Source: Streptomyces hokutonensis (GTDB lineage Bacteria; Actinomycetota; Actinomycetes; Streptomycetales; Streptomycetaceae). Taken from it: a DNA stretch of 64,000 nt. A program made the translations under genes and the position numbers. Of this stretch, positions 8,535 to 16,751 are shown piece after piece. Below the pieces are notes generated by a model. The model worked only from the letters and a program-made list of their open reading frames with translations, ran no database searches and had not been told where the DNA came from. The stretch's first letter is position 1. Each line of letters starts with the position of its first letter. The stretch spans positions 120,146-184,145 of the forward strand of contig NZ_BARG01000042.1 of the NCBI RefSeq assembly GCF_000376565.1, read 5' to 3'.

Positions 8535-9649
8535 GCGGGGCGTCCTTCCAGGACGGGAACGAGGAGTTCGGCTCGGGCGATGCGGCGGGCGGCGCGGTGC
8601 AGCAGCACCGTGGGGGACGCGCCGTCCGGTGCGGGGACGGCTTGGGTGGTGACCACGCCGGCGGGGGTGCCCAGGCGCAGCGTGCCGTCGGCGGTCTGCC
8701 GGGCTACGCGGTGGGCGAGGGTGCCAGGGGTGGTGGCGGCCGTGGCCAGGGCCACGGCGGAGGTCAGGCCGATCGCCGGGTGCGGGGCGTGCATGGAGAC
8801 CATGCGCACGGCCAGGTCGTACTCGTCCTGGTTGACGAGGATGCCCTGCGTGGTGCGATAGAGCGCGGGTCGGGCGACGATGCCCGCCTTCGGTACCGCG
8901 TGGCTGACCGGATCGCCCTCGCGGGCCAGGCCCATGGCCAGCGCCGCCTGACGGCGCAGCAGGGTCAGTGCGGGTACCGCGGTGGCGAACGCGGTGAGGG
9001 ATTCCGTGCCGTCGAGGCCGAACGCCTTGGCCTCGAACAGCGCGGCCGGGGCGCCGGCGTCCACCATTGATGCCTCGACAAGGCCGTCCGGGCCGGTCAG
9101 CTCGTCCAGTGCCCGGCCGGTCGGCAGTGCGCGGCCGGTCGTCGAGCCCGCCGGGTCCTGAAACCCGAGCAGGACCGGCACGCCCGGCGCCGAGGTACCC
9201 GGGACCACGGCCGTGCCCTCCTCCGGGGCCACGCCCGCGGGGGTGGGGATCGTGCCGGTGAGGCGGGCCCCGGTGTTGACGTTGAGCATGCGAACGGTGG
9301 TGGTGTCCGACGTGATCGGCACGAGATGGTGGTGGACGGCGTACAGGGCCACGGCGGTGGCGCAGTTGCCGCAGTTGCTGGCCCACTCCACGCGCTCGTC
9401 GCCGATCCCCACCTGCGCGAAGGCGTACTCGACATCCACGCCGGCCTGGGCCGACGCCTGTACGACGGCGGCCTTGGAGGTGGTGGAGGAGGCGCCGCCC
9501 ACGCCGTCGATCTGACGGGGGTCGGCGGCGTTGAAGGCGGCGAGCAGGAGGGCATCGACGTCCACGCCCGTGGCGGCCACGTCGCGGTGGTCGAAGATCC
9601 AGCACTTGCTGGTTCCTCCGCGGATCATCTCGCCCTGCAGACGCAGCAC
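8531..9649 (-). CDS. PrpF-family carboxylate isomerase (methylaconitate/oxalomesaconate isomerase-like)
   Basis: 372 residues, cytoplasmic. PrpF/AcnD-accessory family features include the N-terminal MIRGGTSKCWIF and the SNCGNCATAVALYAV segment near residue 90. The family catalyses cis-trans or keto-enol isomerisation of tricarboxylates, such as 2-methylaconitate (methylcitrate cycle) and 4-oxalomesaconate (gallate pathway). No methylcitrate or gallate genes are present here, so the substrate is open. The GTG at 9649 is chosen because TGAGGAG lies 7-8 nt upstream. It is co-translated with the dicarboxylate symporter and divergent from a LysR gene that probably controls both. Confidence 0.88.
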   Translation of the reverse strand: MLRLQGEMIRGGTSKCWIFDHRDVAATGVDVDALLLAAFNAADPRQIDGVGGASSTTSKAAVVQASAQAGVDVEYAFAQVGIGDERVEWASNCGNCATAVALYAVHHHLVPITSDTTTVRMLNVNTGARLTGTIPTPAGVAPEEGTAVVPGTSAPGVPVLLGFQDPAGSTTGRALPTGRALDELTGPDGLVEASMVDAGAPAALFEAKAFGLDGTESLTAFATAVPALTLLRRQAALAMGLAREGDPVSHAVPKAGIVARPALYRTTQGILVNQDEYDLAVRMVSMHAPHPAIGLTSAVALATAATTPGTLAHRVARQTADGTLRLGTPAGVVTTQAVPAPDGASPTVLLHRAARRIARAELLVPVLEGRPA

Positions 9650-9795
9650 AACCGACTCCTCACAGCCAGGGAAGGGGAAGCCCGCCGACGGTCTCGCCGT
9701 GCGTGGTGTCCTCCACGGTGGGTTACGGCAGCGTGAAGTACAATCTCGGAAATCTGCATGGCTATTAAGCTGAAGTGAACGCTGGAGGTGGCGGC

Positions 9796-10701
9796 ATGCT
9801 CGATGTCCGGCGCATCCTGCTGTTCACGGAGGTCGCCCGGCGCGGATCGGTGACCGCGACAGCCCGTGCCCTCAACTACACCCCGTCGGCGGTATCGCAG
9901 CAGATCAGCCGCCTGGAGACGGAGGCAGGCCAGCCCCTGCTGGAACGCCACGCCCGGGGCGTCACCCTCACCGATGCCGGACGGGCGCTGGCCGGACGAG
10001 GGCAGCGGATCGAACGCGAACTGCAGGCCGCGGAGAACGAACTCGCCGACTACGCCGGCCTGCGCGCGGGCACCCTGCGCATCGGCACCTTCCCCACCGT
10101 CGGCGCCTCGCTCCTCCCGCAGGCCGTGATCGCCTTCCGGGACGCCCACCCCGACGTACGGCTGACCGTCCGCAGCGCCCGCATCGCCGGACTCTGGACG
10201 ATGCTGGAGAACCGGGAGATCGAGATGTCCCTCATGTGGGACTACGACTGGAGCCGAATCGACAGGGAGGACATCGTCGTCACCCCACTCCTCGATGACC
10301 CGCCGGCCCTTCTCGTCAGCGACCACCACCCACTCGCCGGCCGCGACACCGCCTCACTCGCCGACTTCGCACACGACCCCTGGATCACCCGCGCCGACCA
10401 TCACCCGGTGGCCGAAGCCCTCGTGCGCGGCTGCCGCGCCGTCGGCTTCGAGCCCCACATCGCCTACGAGGCCCACGACTACCAGGAGGCCCAGGCCATG
10501 GTCGCCGCCGGCATCGGCGTCGCCCTTGCTCCCACCCTGGCCCTCGAGGGCATCCGACCCAGCGTGAACGTCCTGCCCCTCCAGCCGCCGGCCCCCGTCC
10601 GCCGCATCCTCCTGGTCCGCATGGCCGACCACTCGCTCACCCCCGCCGCCCTCACCTTCGCCGGGCTCCTCCGCGACGCCGCTGCGGCCCGAACCCTCTG
10701 A
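9796..10701 (+). CDS. LysR-family transcriptional regulator
   Basis: 301 residues. The winged helix-turn-helix lies at about 1-60 (LFTEVARRGSVTATARALNYTPSAVSQQISRLE), with a substrate-binding domain at about 85-295 (LRIGTFPTVGASLLP, VLLVR). The ATG at 9796 is preferred over an in-frame upstream GTG at 9775 because GGAGGTG ends 5 nt before it. It is divergently transcribed from prpF-like/dctA-like, the standard LysR arrangement. The 146-bp intergenic stretch is comparatively AT-rich (CTATTAAGC) and should hold both promoters and the T-N11-A site. The inducer is likely the transported carboxylate (inference). Confidence 0.93.
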   Translation: MLDVRRILLFTEVARRGSVTATARALNYTPSAVSQQISRLETEAGQPLLERHARGVTLTDAGRALAGRGQRIERELQAAENELADYAGLRAGTLRIGTFPTVGASLLPQAVIAFRDAHPDVRLTVRSARIAGLWTMLENREIEMSLMWDYDWSRIDREDIVVTPLLDDPPALLVSDHHPLAGRDTASLADFAHDPWITRADHHPVAEALVRGCRAVGFEPHIAYEAHDYQEAQAMVAAGIGVALAPTLALEGIRPSVNVLPLQPPAPVRRILLVRMADHSLTPAALTFAGLLRDAAAARTL

Positions 10702-10842
10702 CACCGAACCACGCCCACCGGTCATGGAACCGTCGCACTCACCGCTGAGAACCCAGGCCCCCGCACTTCGGTGTTGGACGTGGGCCGCAGTCGGCGGCAA
10801 GCAACCTGGCCATACGTCGGGGCCCTCGGCCTGTATCTGACG

Positions 10843-10923
10843 CACCGCGTCGGAATCCACTCCGTCATGGCAGTGCCGCTGCGGGCACGCGGGGTGACCC
10901 TGGGAAATTCTGTGGCTCTTCGC
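10843..10923 (+). pseudogene. Short remnant of a GAF/PP2C-type phosphatase
   Basis: One frame reads HRVGIHSVMAVPLRARG then VTLGNSVALR. This matches the hallmark SLMVVPLRARGVTLG strand of GAF domains in Streptomyces SpoIIE/PP2C phosphatases. No start, flanking GAF sequence or phosphatase domain is present in the 306-bp gap between the LysR gene and the CAZyme gene, so it can only be a fragment. Short length limits certainty. Confidence 0.4.
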
Positions 10924-10935
10924 GGCAACCTTTTC
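10920..10935 (+). promoter_or_regulatory. CAZyme upstream element
   Basis: GCGGCAACCTTTTCG (in the plus sense, within 10921-10936) lies about 75-88 bp upstream of the GTG at 11008. The same 15-mer occurs on the minus strand at 17705-17719. A related degenerate stretch (GGCGGCAAGCAACC) occurs at about 10795. Confidence 0.5.
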
Positions 10936-11007
10936 GCCCTCTCGGACCACTCAGCGTTGTCCGGCCAAGTGGTCCGGTCAGAGCAGCAGCTGAAAGAGAG
11001 CACAGGC

Positions 11008-12873
11008 GTGTCCCTGGAACGAGAGCACAGACATGTCCCCGGCCCACCCACGTCATCGGTGGCGTCCCCCGTCGGCGGCCACCGTGCCGACGGGGGCGCG
11101 CGCGGTGGCCGCCCGAAGCATCGTGGCCGTCGGTTGCTCGCGCGTCGGGGTCTCTGGGCGGGTCTCACCATGGTGGTCGTGGCCGGCTCGGCTGTCGTGG
11201 TCAGCCAGGCTTCGGCGCAGCAGAAGACCCTGGATCCGAAGAAGTGGTACGTGCTGGTCAACCGCAACAGCGGCAAGGTGCTGGACGACCGCGCCTCCGC
11301 CAAGAACGACGGCGCGGCGGTGGTGCAGTGGAGCCGTCACGGCGGCGCCAACCAGCAGTGGCGGTTCATCGACGCGGGTGACGGGTACTACCGGCTGCAG
11401 AACCGGAACTCCAGCAAGGTGCTGGACGACCTCGGCTGGTCGAAGACCGCCGGCTCCGCCGTCGTGCAGTGGAAAGACCTGAACGGCGCCAACCAGCAGT
11501 TCAAACTGGCCAAGTCGACGAACGGCTACGTGCGCTTGGTCAATCGCTTCAGTGGCATGGCAGTCGATGTCCACAACGCCGCCAAAGCCGACGGGAGCGG
11601 TGTCGTCCAGAACCGCGACCAGGGCGGCGCCGATCAGCAGTGGAAACTCGTCCCGGTCGGGAGCGTCGGCGGCACCGGGAACCCGGGGAACTCCGGCAGC
11701 ACGCCCACGCCCAGCGCCAGCGCTCCGGCGAGCCAGGCTCCGAGCAGCACCCCGACCTCGCCGTCGACGTCTCCGGCCGCCACCAACGGCACGTCGGCGA
11801 AGAGTTTCATGGGCAGTGACAAGGTGCTCATCGGCGGCTCGATGAGCGACGCCTCGTTCAACGCCGCGCCGTTCGACGTGCGCTACGCCTACATACACAG
11901 CCAGCCCGCGCCCTCGTCGGAGGCCTATACGGCGTCGCGTTGCAAGGCTGAGTGGTCGAGCTGGTGGGGCTGCTGGGGCGGCACCAGCACAGCGCCCGGA
12001 AACCAGGTGACCTGGCAGGACAGCGTGGCGGCCAAGGCGACCTACCAGGGCAAGTCGCGACCGCAGAAGTATCTGTGGACCTGGTACTCCCTGCGGGACC
12101 TCGGGGACGCGGCGGGCGAGGGCGACGGTCCGGGCGAGGTCAAGGCCATCAACCGGACCGACCTGCTCACCAAGTACCTGAACGACTACCGGTTCTTCCT
12201 CCAGAAGATCGGCACGTCGCACGACGCGATCGACATCGAGCCCGACTTCTGGGGCTTCGCCCGGACGCTCGGCAATCTGCACCAGGTTCCCGCACAGGTC
12301 AAGGCCTCGAATCCGACGGACTGCGGATCGCAGGAGAACAGCGCCTCCGGACTCGCCCAGTGCCTGATCTCGATGGCGCACAAGTACGCGCCGAACACCG
12401 CCGTGGGGCTGCACCTCTCCTGCTTCGACTGGGAGAGCAACCTCCAGAAGTGCATCACGGACTACGCGGACCTCGGGGCGAAGAACGCCGACTTCCTGGC
12501 CACCGATGTGTCGGACCGCGACGCGGGCTGGTACGCACAGCCGGCTCACGGCGGCAGTGACCACTTCTGGAACGACCAGAAGGCCGCCGCCTCGCTGAAG
12601 TTCTGGAAGACGATGGCCGAGTCCGTGGGCAAGCCGGTCGTCCTGTGGCAGATCCCCGTGGGCAACATGGCGCAGAACAACACGCCCGACCACTACAAGG
12701 ACGACAAGGTGGACTGGTTCTTCTCGCACATGGACCAGGTGGCGGACGCCCACATCGCCGGCCTGCTGTTCGGTGCGGGGTGGACGGAGCAGACGACGCC
12801 TGAGACCGACGGCGGAAACCTGTTCAACAAGACGATCGCCTATCACAACTCGGGTGGTACACCACTCAAGTAG
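11008..12873 (+). CDS. Secreted CBM13 protein with unrecognised TIM-barrel-like catalytic domain
   Basis: 621 residues, extracellular by prediction. An Arg-rich N-terminus and hydrophobic signal lie at about 41-70 (cleavage near QASA-QQ). A ricin-type CBM13 trefoil at about 78-215 has NQQW/NQQF/DQQW repeats, and a Ser/Thr/Pro linker occupies about 218-262. The 360-residue C-terminal domain alternates beta-strand and helix like a (beta/alpha)8 hydrolase. It has acidic clusters HDAIDIEPDFW (D409, E411), CFDWES and TDVSDRD, late strands VVLWQIPVGN and GLLFGAGW, and paired cysteines. It cannot be placed in a known GH family by eye. GTG at 11008 is chosen because AAAGAGAG precedes it by 7 nt. Given its neighbours, plant cell-wall hydrolysis is the likely role. 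Confidence 0.8.
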   Translation: MSLEREHRHVPGPPTSSVASPVGGHRADGGARGGRPKHRGRRLLARRGLWAGLTMVVVAGSAVVVSQASAQQKTLDPKKWYVLVNRNSGKVLDDRASAKNDGAAVVQWSRHGGANQQWRFIDAGDGYYRLQNRNSSKVLDDLGWSKTAGSAVVQWKDLNGANQQFKLAKSTNGYVRLVNRFSGMAVDVHNAAKADGSGVVQNRDQGGADQQWKLVPVGSVGGTGNPGNSGSTPTPSASAPASQAPSSTPTSPSTSPAATNGTSAKSFMGSDKVLIGGSMSDASFNAAPFDVRYAYIHSQPAPSSEAYTASRCKAEWSSWWGCWGGTSTAPGNQVTWQDSVAAKATYQGKSRPQKYLWTWYSLRDLGDAAGEGDGPGEVKAINRTDLLTKYLNDYRFFLQKIGTSHDAIDIEPDFWGFARTLGNLHQVPAQVKASNPTDCGSQENSASGLAQCLISMAHKYAPNTAVGLHLSCFDWESNLQKCITDYADLGAKNADFLATDVSDRDAGWYAQPAHGGSDHFWNDQKAAASLKFWKTMAESVGKPVVLWQIPVGNMAQNNTPDHYKDDKVDWFFSHMDQVADAHIAGLLFGAGWTEQTTPETDGGNLFNKTIAYHNSGGTPLK

Positions 12874-12888
12874 GTGAAGCCGACGAAT

Positions 12889-12915
12889 GCGCCCCCATCT
12901 CTTCGATGGGGGCGC
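12889..12915 (+). terminator. Intrinsic hairpin after the CBM13 catalytic gene
   Basis: 11-bp perfect arms (GCGCCCCCATC / GATGGGGGCGC), loop TCTTC, followed by TTTGC. It starts 15 bp after the stop at 12873. Confidence 0.85.
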
Positions 12916-13213
12916 TTTGCGTCGTCTTCGTCGGGCTGAGGACTCCCCGGTCGGCGTCGGCCATGCCGCCGTCGGTGCGGGCGCCGATCGAGGCGGCCCT
13001 GGCGAAAGGAGTGATCGTGTTGACAGGTGACGTCGGGGAAGCCGAGTTCGACCGCGAGGCCGGGACAGTGAGGGCCGTTCCGGTCGATGAATGCGCCGAT
13101 GCGGCGGAAGGTGAATGCGGCCCGGGACGCCGGCGCCCACACCGCGCAGGATCAGGAGCACATCCATCAGCCCGACAAGCCTCGCCGGGCCTCCGTCTGG
13201 TCCCCGAACGACG
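12916..13213. other. Intergenic, no supported gene
   Basis: About 300 bp between two terminators of genes that end toward each other. Reading frames exist on both strands, but none has a convincing start with a ribosome-binding site or recognisable domain. A piece reading IEAALAKGVIVLTGDVGEAEF on the plus strand could be a decayed gene fragment. Confidence 0.5.
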
Positions 13214-13244
13214 GGAACCCCAGCCGGCACACGGCTGGGGTTCC
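13214..13244 (-). terminator. Intrinsic hairpin after the GH10-GH62 gene
   Basis: 13-bp arms around loop GCACA (core AACCCCAGCCG / CGGCTGGGGTT), 22 bp downstream of the minus-strand stop at 13267. Confidence 0.85.
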
Positions 13245-13266
13245 TCGACGAGGCGGTGAGCAGCGG

Positions 13267-15690
13267 TCAGCGCTGCAGGGTGAGGACACCCGGCCGCCAC
13301 GGCAGTCGGTCGTAAGGGCCGCTCGCGGTGGGGGACTTGCCCTGGTAGAGGAACTGCAGGTTGCAGGGGTCGATGGTCATGGTCTGGTCGGGGTTGTTGC
13401 GGACCAGGTCACCGTGGCTGATGTCGTCGGTCCAGGTGGCACCGCTGTTGGCCTTGCCCGCGAAGGGGCTGCTCTCGTCGGCGGCCTGCGGGGTCCAGGA
13501 ACCGTTCAGGCTGGTGGCGGTGAACGAGCGGAAGTAGCGCTGCTCGTTCGCGCCCCGCGCCTCGACGATCATCAGGTACTGGTTCTGGCCCTGCACCTTG
13601 TAGACCTGCGGCGCCTCGAACAGGTTCTTCACCGTGTCGCTCATGACCGTCGTGTAGGACGAGCCGAAGTTGCCCGGGAAGTTCCCGATCGGCATGCTCG
13701 CCCGGTAGATCCTGCCGTTGTCACCGGCGAAGAACAGGTACATGTTCTGGCCGTCGGCGATCAGGGTCTGGTCGATCGGCCCGGTGCCGGAGTCGGGGAT
13801 GCTGCCGGTGAACAGCGGCTGCGGCGCGGACCAGCCGTCGAGATTGGCGGGGTCGCTCGACGTGCGGTAGACGAAGGGCGACGCGCCCCACTGGGACGCC
13901 AGCACCCAGATCTTCCTGGGCGCGAAGTAGAACAGCGTGGGCGCCACCGCGGACTGGTGCATCCCGGTCTGACCCGCCGACGCCATGTCCGACCAGTTCA
14001 TGAAGGGCCTGAACATCATCGAGCCGTACGACGATCCCGACACGCTCGACGCGTAGACCAGGTGCTTGCCGTTGTACACCACGTCGGTGAAGTCCTTCAC
14101 CGCGTCCCACCCGTTCGCCGGCTGCGCCAACGCACCCGTCGACGTCCACCGGTACGTCGCCGGAAGAGCACACGTGCTGCCCGCCGGCGCGGGCGCCGAA
14201 GCCTTGAGGTTCCAGTGCTGGTTCGCGCCGCCGTTGGAGTCCCAGATCTGGACGGGAGTGCCGTTGGCGGTCCGACCGCCGGGGATCTCCAGCGCCCGAC
14301 CGCTGGCGACATTGGTCAGCGTGTAGGAGCCGTCACTGTTGCGGTCGGCCCGCCAGTGCTGGTTGGCGCCGCCGCCCGAATCCCAGACCTGCATCCTCGT
14401 CCCGTTGCCCGTCCGGTTGCCCGGCTCGTCCAGTACCCGGCCGCTGGCGACATTGGTCAGCGTGTAGGAGCCATCGCTGTTCCGGCCGGCCCGCCACTGC
14501 TGGTTGGAGGCACCGCCGGCGTCCCACACCTGGAGCGGGGTTCCATTGCCCTTGTATCCCGCGGGCTCGTCGAGAACGCGCCCGGCGGCCACGTCGGAGA
14601 GCGTGTAGACGGTGCCGGAGGTGATGCCCCCGCCCTGCGTGCCGCCACTGCCACCGCCCAGGGCGGTGAGTACCGCGTCGTAGGCGGGCTTCTTGTTGCC
14701 GCCCGCGTCGAACAGCAGCGGGTTCTCACCGGTGCGCCAGGAGTCGCTGTCACGGATGCCCCACACCGTGATTCCCGTGCAGCGGGCGACGTTCATGCAC
14801 GCCTGGACGGCGTTGACGTACGCCTTCGGCGAGGCCTGGGCGATGTCGAGCTCGGTGAGCTGGACGTCCACGCCGAGCGCGGCGAACTTGGACAGAGTGG
14901 TCTGGAAACCGGCCGGAGGGCCGCCGGCGCCGAAGTGGCTCTGGAAGCCGACGCAGTCGATCGGTACACCGCGCGACTTGAAGTCCTTGACCATCGCGTA
15001 GACGCCCTGCGTCTTGGCGTCGGTCCAGTTCTCGATGTTGTAGTCGTTGTAGCAGAGCTTGGCCGAGGGATCGGCGGCCCGGGCCGTGCGGAACGCCTCC
15101 TCGATGAAGCCGTTGCCCAGCACGTCCTGGAAGACCGAGCTGCGGTGCTGACCGCTGCCGCCGTCGGCGAACGCTTCGTTGACCACGTCCCAGGCGTAGA
15201 TCTTGCCCTTGTAATGGGTCATCTCGGTGGTGATGTGGTTGTCCATCACACTGCGCAGGGTGTTGGCGTCGGTGATGGACTTGACCCAGCCGGGCAGTTG
15301 GGAGTGCCAGACCAGGGTGTGCCCGCGCATGCGCCGGCCGTGCGCGGTGGCGTGGTCCACGATCGAGTCGGCGGGGGCGAAGTCGAAGTTCCCGCGGGAG
15401 GGTTCGGTGGTGTCCCACTTCATCTCGTTCTCCGGGGTGATCATGTTGAATTCCCGGTCGAGAATGGCGGAGTACGTCGAGTCGCCGAGCCTGCCCGAGG
15501 CCACTGCCGTGCCGAAGTATCGGCCGCTGTCGGCCGCCGCGCCGGCCGGCGTGGGGGCCTTCTGCGTGCGTGCGGCTTGGGCGACCAGGGGTACAGCAGC
15601 ACCCGCGGCGGCGAGGACCACGGCAGCGGCGAGTACGCGGCGGGCAGCCGGGCGGCGGCGATGAGAGCGGTTCTGATCCGACAAGGGCAT
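13267..15690 (-). CDS. Secreted bifunctional arabinoxylanase: GH10 + CBM13 + GH62
   Basis: 807 residues. Signal peptide at about 1-40 (RRRPAARRVLAAAVVLAA). GH10 endo-beta-1,4-xylanase at about 55-345, with acid/base E172 (WDVVNEAF) and nucleophile E280 (LTELDI). Ricin-type CBM13 trefoil at about 360-497 with three near-identical subdomains ending NQQW/NQHW/NQHW. GH62 alpha-L-arabinofuranosidase at about 506-807 (YRWTSTGALAQP, FEAPQVYKV, DDISHGDLVR). GH10 cuts the xylan backbone and GH62 removes arabinose side chains, so one polypeptide can debranch and depolymerise arabinoxylan. ATG 15690 directly precedes the signal peptide. Its AGAAGG is unusually close (2 nt), so an upstream start at 15753 is not excluded. 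The two repeats of the CAZyme upstream element lie 45-75 bp upstream. Confidence 0.94.
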   Translation of the reverse strand: MPLSDQNRSHRRRPAARRVLAAAVVLAAAGAAVPLVAQAARTQKAPTPAGAAADSGRYFGTAVASGRLGDSTYSAILDREFNMITPENEMKWDTTEPSRGNFDFAPADSIVDHATAHGRRMRGHTLVWHSQLPGWVKSITDANTLRSVMDNHITTEMTHYKGKIYAWDVVNEAFADGGSGQHRSSVFQDVLGNGFIEEAFRTARAADPSAKLCYNDYNIENWTDAKTQGVYAMVKDFKSRGVPIDCVGFQSHFGAGGPPAGFQTTLSKFAALGVDVQLTELDIAQASPKAYVNAVQACMNVARCTGITVWGIRDSDSWRTGENPLLFDAGGNKKPAYDAVLTALGGGSGGTQGGGITSGTVYTLSDVAAGRVLDEPAGYKGNGTPLQVWDAGGASNQQWRAGRNSDGSYTLTNVASGRVLDEPGNRTGNGTRMQVWDSGGGANQHWRADRNSDGSYTLTNVASGRALEIPGGRTANGTPVQIWDSNGGANQHWNLKASAPAPAGSTCALPATYRWTSTGALAQPANGWDAVKDFTDVVYNGKHLVYASSVSGSSYGSMMFRPFMNWSDMASAGQTGMHQSAVAPTLFYFAPRKIWVLASQWGASPFVYRTSSDPANLDGWSAPQPLFTGSIPDSGTGPIDQTLIADGQNMYLFFAGDNGRIYRASMPIGNFPGNFGSSYTTVMSDTVKNLFEAPQVYKVQGQNQYLMIVEARGANEQRYFRSFTATSLNGSWTPQAADESSPFAGKANSGATWTDDISHGDLVRNNPDQTMTIDPCNLQFLYQGKSPTASGPYDRLPWRPGVLTLQR

Positions 15691-15733
15691 GTCCTTCTGG
15701 CGGTGAGCCTTGATCCGGCCCCGGTTGTCCGCC

Positions 15734-15764
15734 AGTTGCCGCCACGCACACAAAGGTTGCCGCG
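15734..15764 (-). promoter_or_regulatory. CAZyme upstream element, paired direct repeats
   Basis: On the plus strand AGTTGCCGC (15734-15742) and GGTTGCCGC (15755-15763) are exactly 21 bp apart, two helical turns. In gene orientation this is GCGGCAACC-N12-GCGGCAACT. The same pair with identical 21-bp spacing occurs at 17690-17719 (27 of 33 bases match overall). It lies 45-75 bp upstream of the GH10-GH62 start. Confidence 0.55.
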
Positions 15765-15923
15765 ATGGAGGGAAGAACTTTCACGGCCGCCGTCACCGTC
15801 CCCACCCAGTTCCACGGCGACCTGCCGGCCACCATGGAGGCCACCTACGCCGACGGGACCAACGCCGGGCCGGCCGACTGGACCCCGTACCAGCAGCTCG
15901 GGTACTTGTTCTCCCATCGAGCT

Positions 15924-15958
15924 TGTGCGGCAGGGGGACCTTGTCCCCCTGCCGCACA
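15924..15958 (-). terminator. Strong hairpin after the sigma/membrane-partner operon
   Basis: 16-bp perfect arms (TGTGCGGCAGGGGGAC / GTCCCCCTGCCGCACA) with a 3-nt loop, 8 bp beyond the minus-strand stop at 15966. Confidence 0.88.
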
Positions 15959-15965
15959 CCGGCCT

Positions 15966-16751
15966 TCACCGGGCCGGGACGAACCCTCCCCGGACCGACG
16001 CGGAGCCGCCCGAACCCTGCCCGTCGACGCGGTAGCCGTCGCCCGCGGCACTGCGCGCGCCGGCGCCGTTGTTGAACTGCGCGGCGAACTCATGGCTCCC
16101 GGCCGGCACGGTCAGGCCCGGCTTGAGGACCCAGCGGTAGACCAGCGTGCCGCCGGCCTCCTGGGTGGTGACGGTGAAGTCATCACTCGGCAGGGTCTGC
16201 CAGGTGCCGGTGTTCTTCACCCCGCCGGTCTGCACGATCCGGATCTCGACCGTGAGCGAGGTGAGCGGCTGGTTCGTCTTGAGGACGAGGTTGCTCTGCG
16301 TCCAGTAGACGGTGCTCTGCGGATCCACCGAGCCGGCCGACCACAACGGTCCGTTCTGGCTCTCGCCGGCGGACGGCGATGGACTGGCGGTCGGCGGAGT
16401 CGGGCGTGAGCTGCCCGGGGTGGTGACCGGGGGCGGCGCGACAGGGGTGGGGCGGGCCGATGTCGGGTGCGGGGAACTGACGGTCGGAGACGGGGTGGCA
16501 GGCGTGGTCACGGTGGGCGACGGCGACGAGGTGGCGACGATGGCGGCGACGGCGAGGCCGCCGGTCGCCAGGATGCCGGTGGCGGCGAGCCCGGCGAGCG
16601 CGACCCTGATCCAAGACCTCGCGAACGGCCGCGCGCGATGACGGACGGCGGGGCCGGACATGCCGCGTTGCACCCGGGCCAGCATCCTCGCGCGGTCGGG
16701 CCGGTGGGCCTCGGGGGCCTCGCGCAGCTGACGGGCGATCTCCTCGTTCAC
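15966..16751 (-). CDS. Membrane-anchored sigma-factor partner with extracellular domain (putative anti-sigma)
   Basis: 261 residues. A cytoplasmic N-terminus (about 1-47, starting MNEEIARQL) is followed by one membrane helix (about 48-70). A long Pro/Thr/Ser linker spans about 72-135, then an extracellular beta-rich domain of about 120 residues (LVLKTNQPLTSLTVEIRIV, VYRWVLKPGLTVPAGSHEFAAQFNN). No zinc-binding HxxxCxxC anti-sigma motif is visible, so the anti-sigma role rests on gene order and topology. The GTG at 16751 overlaps the sigma stop (GTGA), and homology begins right there, so I reject the longer upstream frame. The outer domain, ending in Gly/Ser-rich sequence, may sense a wall or polysaccharide ligand (inference). 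Confidence 0.75.
   Translation of the reverse strand: MNEEIARQLREAPEAHRPDRARMLARVQRGMSGPAVRHRARPFARSWIRVALAGLAATGILATGGLAVAAIVATSSPSPTVTTPATPSPTVSSPHPTSARPTPVAPPPVTTPGSSRPTPPTASPSPSAGESQNGPLWSAGSVDPQSTVYWTQSNLVLKTNQPLTSLTVEIRIVQTGGVKNTGTWQTLPSDDFTVTTQEAGGTLVYRWVLKPGLTVPAGSHEFAAQFNNGAGARSAAGDGYRVDGQGSGGSASVRGGFVPAR

Noticed and set aside
7137..9605. Single 822-codon minus frame spanning transporter and isomerase
   Set aside because: The upstream part is out of frame with the true PrpF-like gene; the real transporter starts at 8534 with an ATGA overlap.
11053..13230. Long minus-strand frame opposite the CBM13 catalytic gene
   Set aside because: Shadow of the real gene; composition is Arg/Val/Gly-rich and no family pattern is visible.
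15770..15782. GAACTTTCAC near the GH10-GH62 promoter as the GAAA-N-TTTC xylanase operator
   Set aside because: Only one half matches the known palindrome; evidence too weak to annotate.
15765..15915. Plus-strand stretch reading TAAVTVPTQFHGDLPATMEATYADGTNAG
   Set aside because: GC3 looks coding and it could be a gene scrap, but it is under 50 codons, has no recognisable domain and ends in the terminator of the opposite operon.
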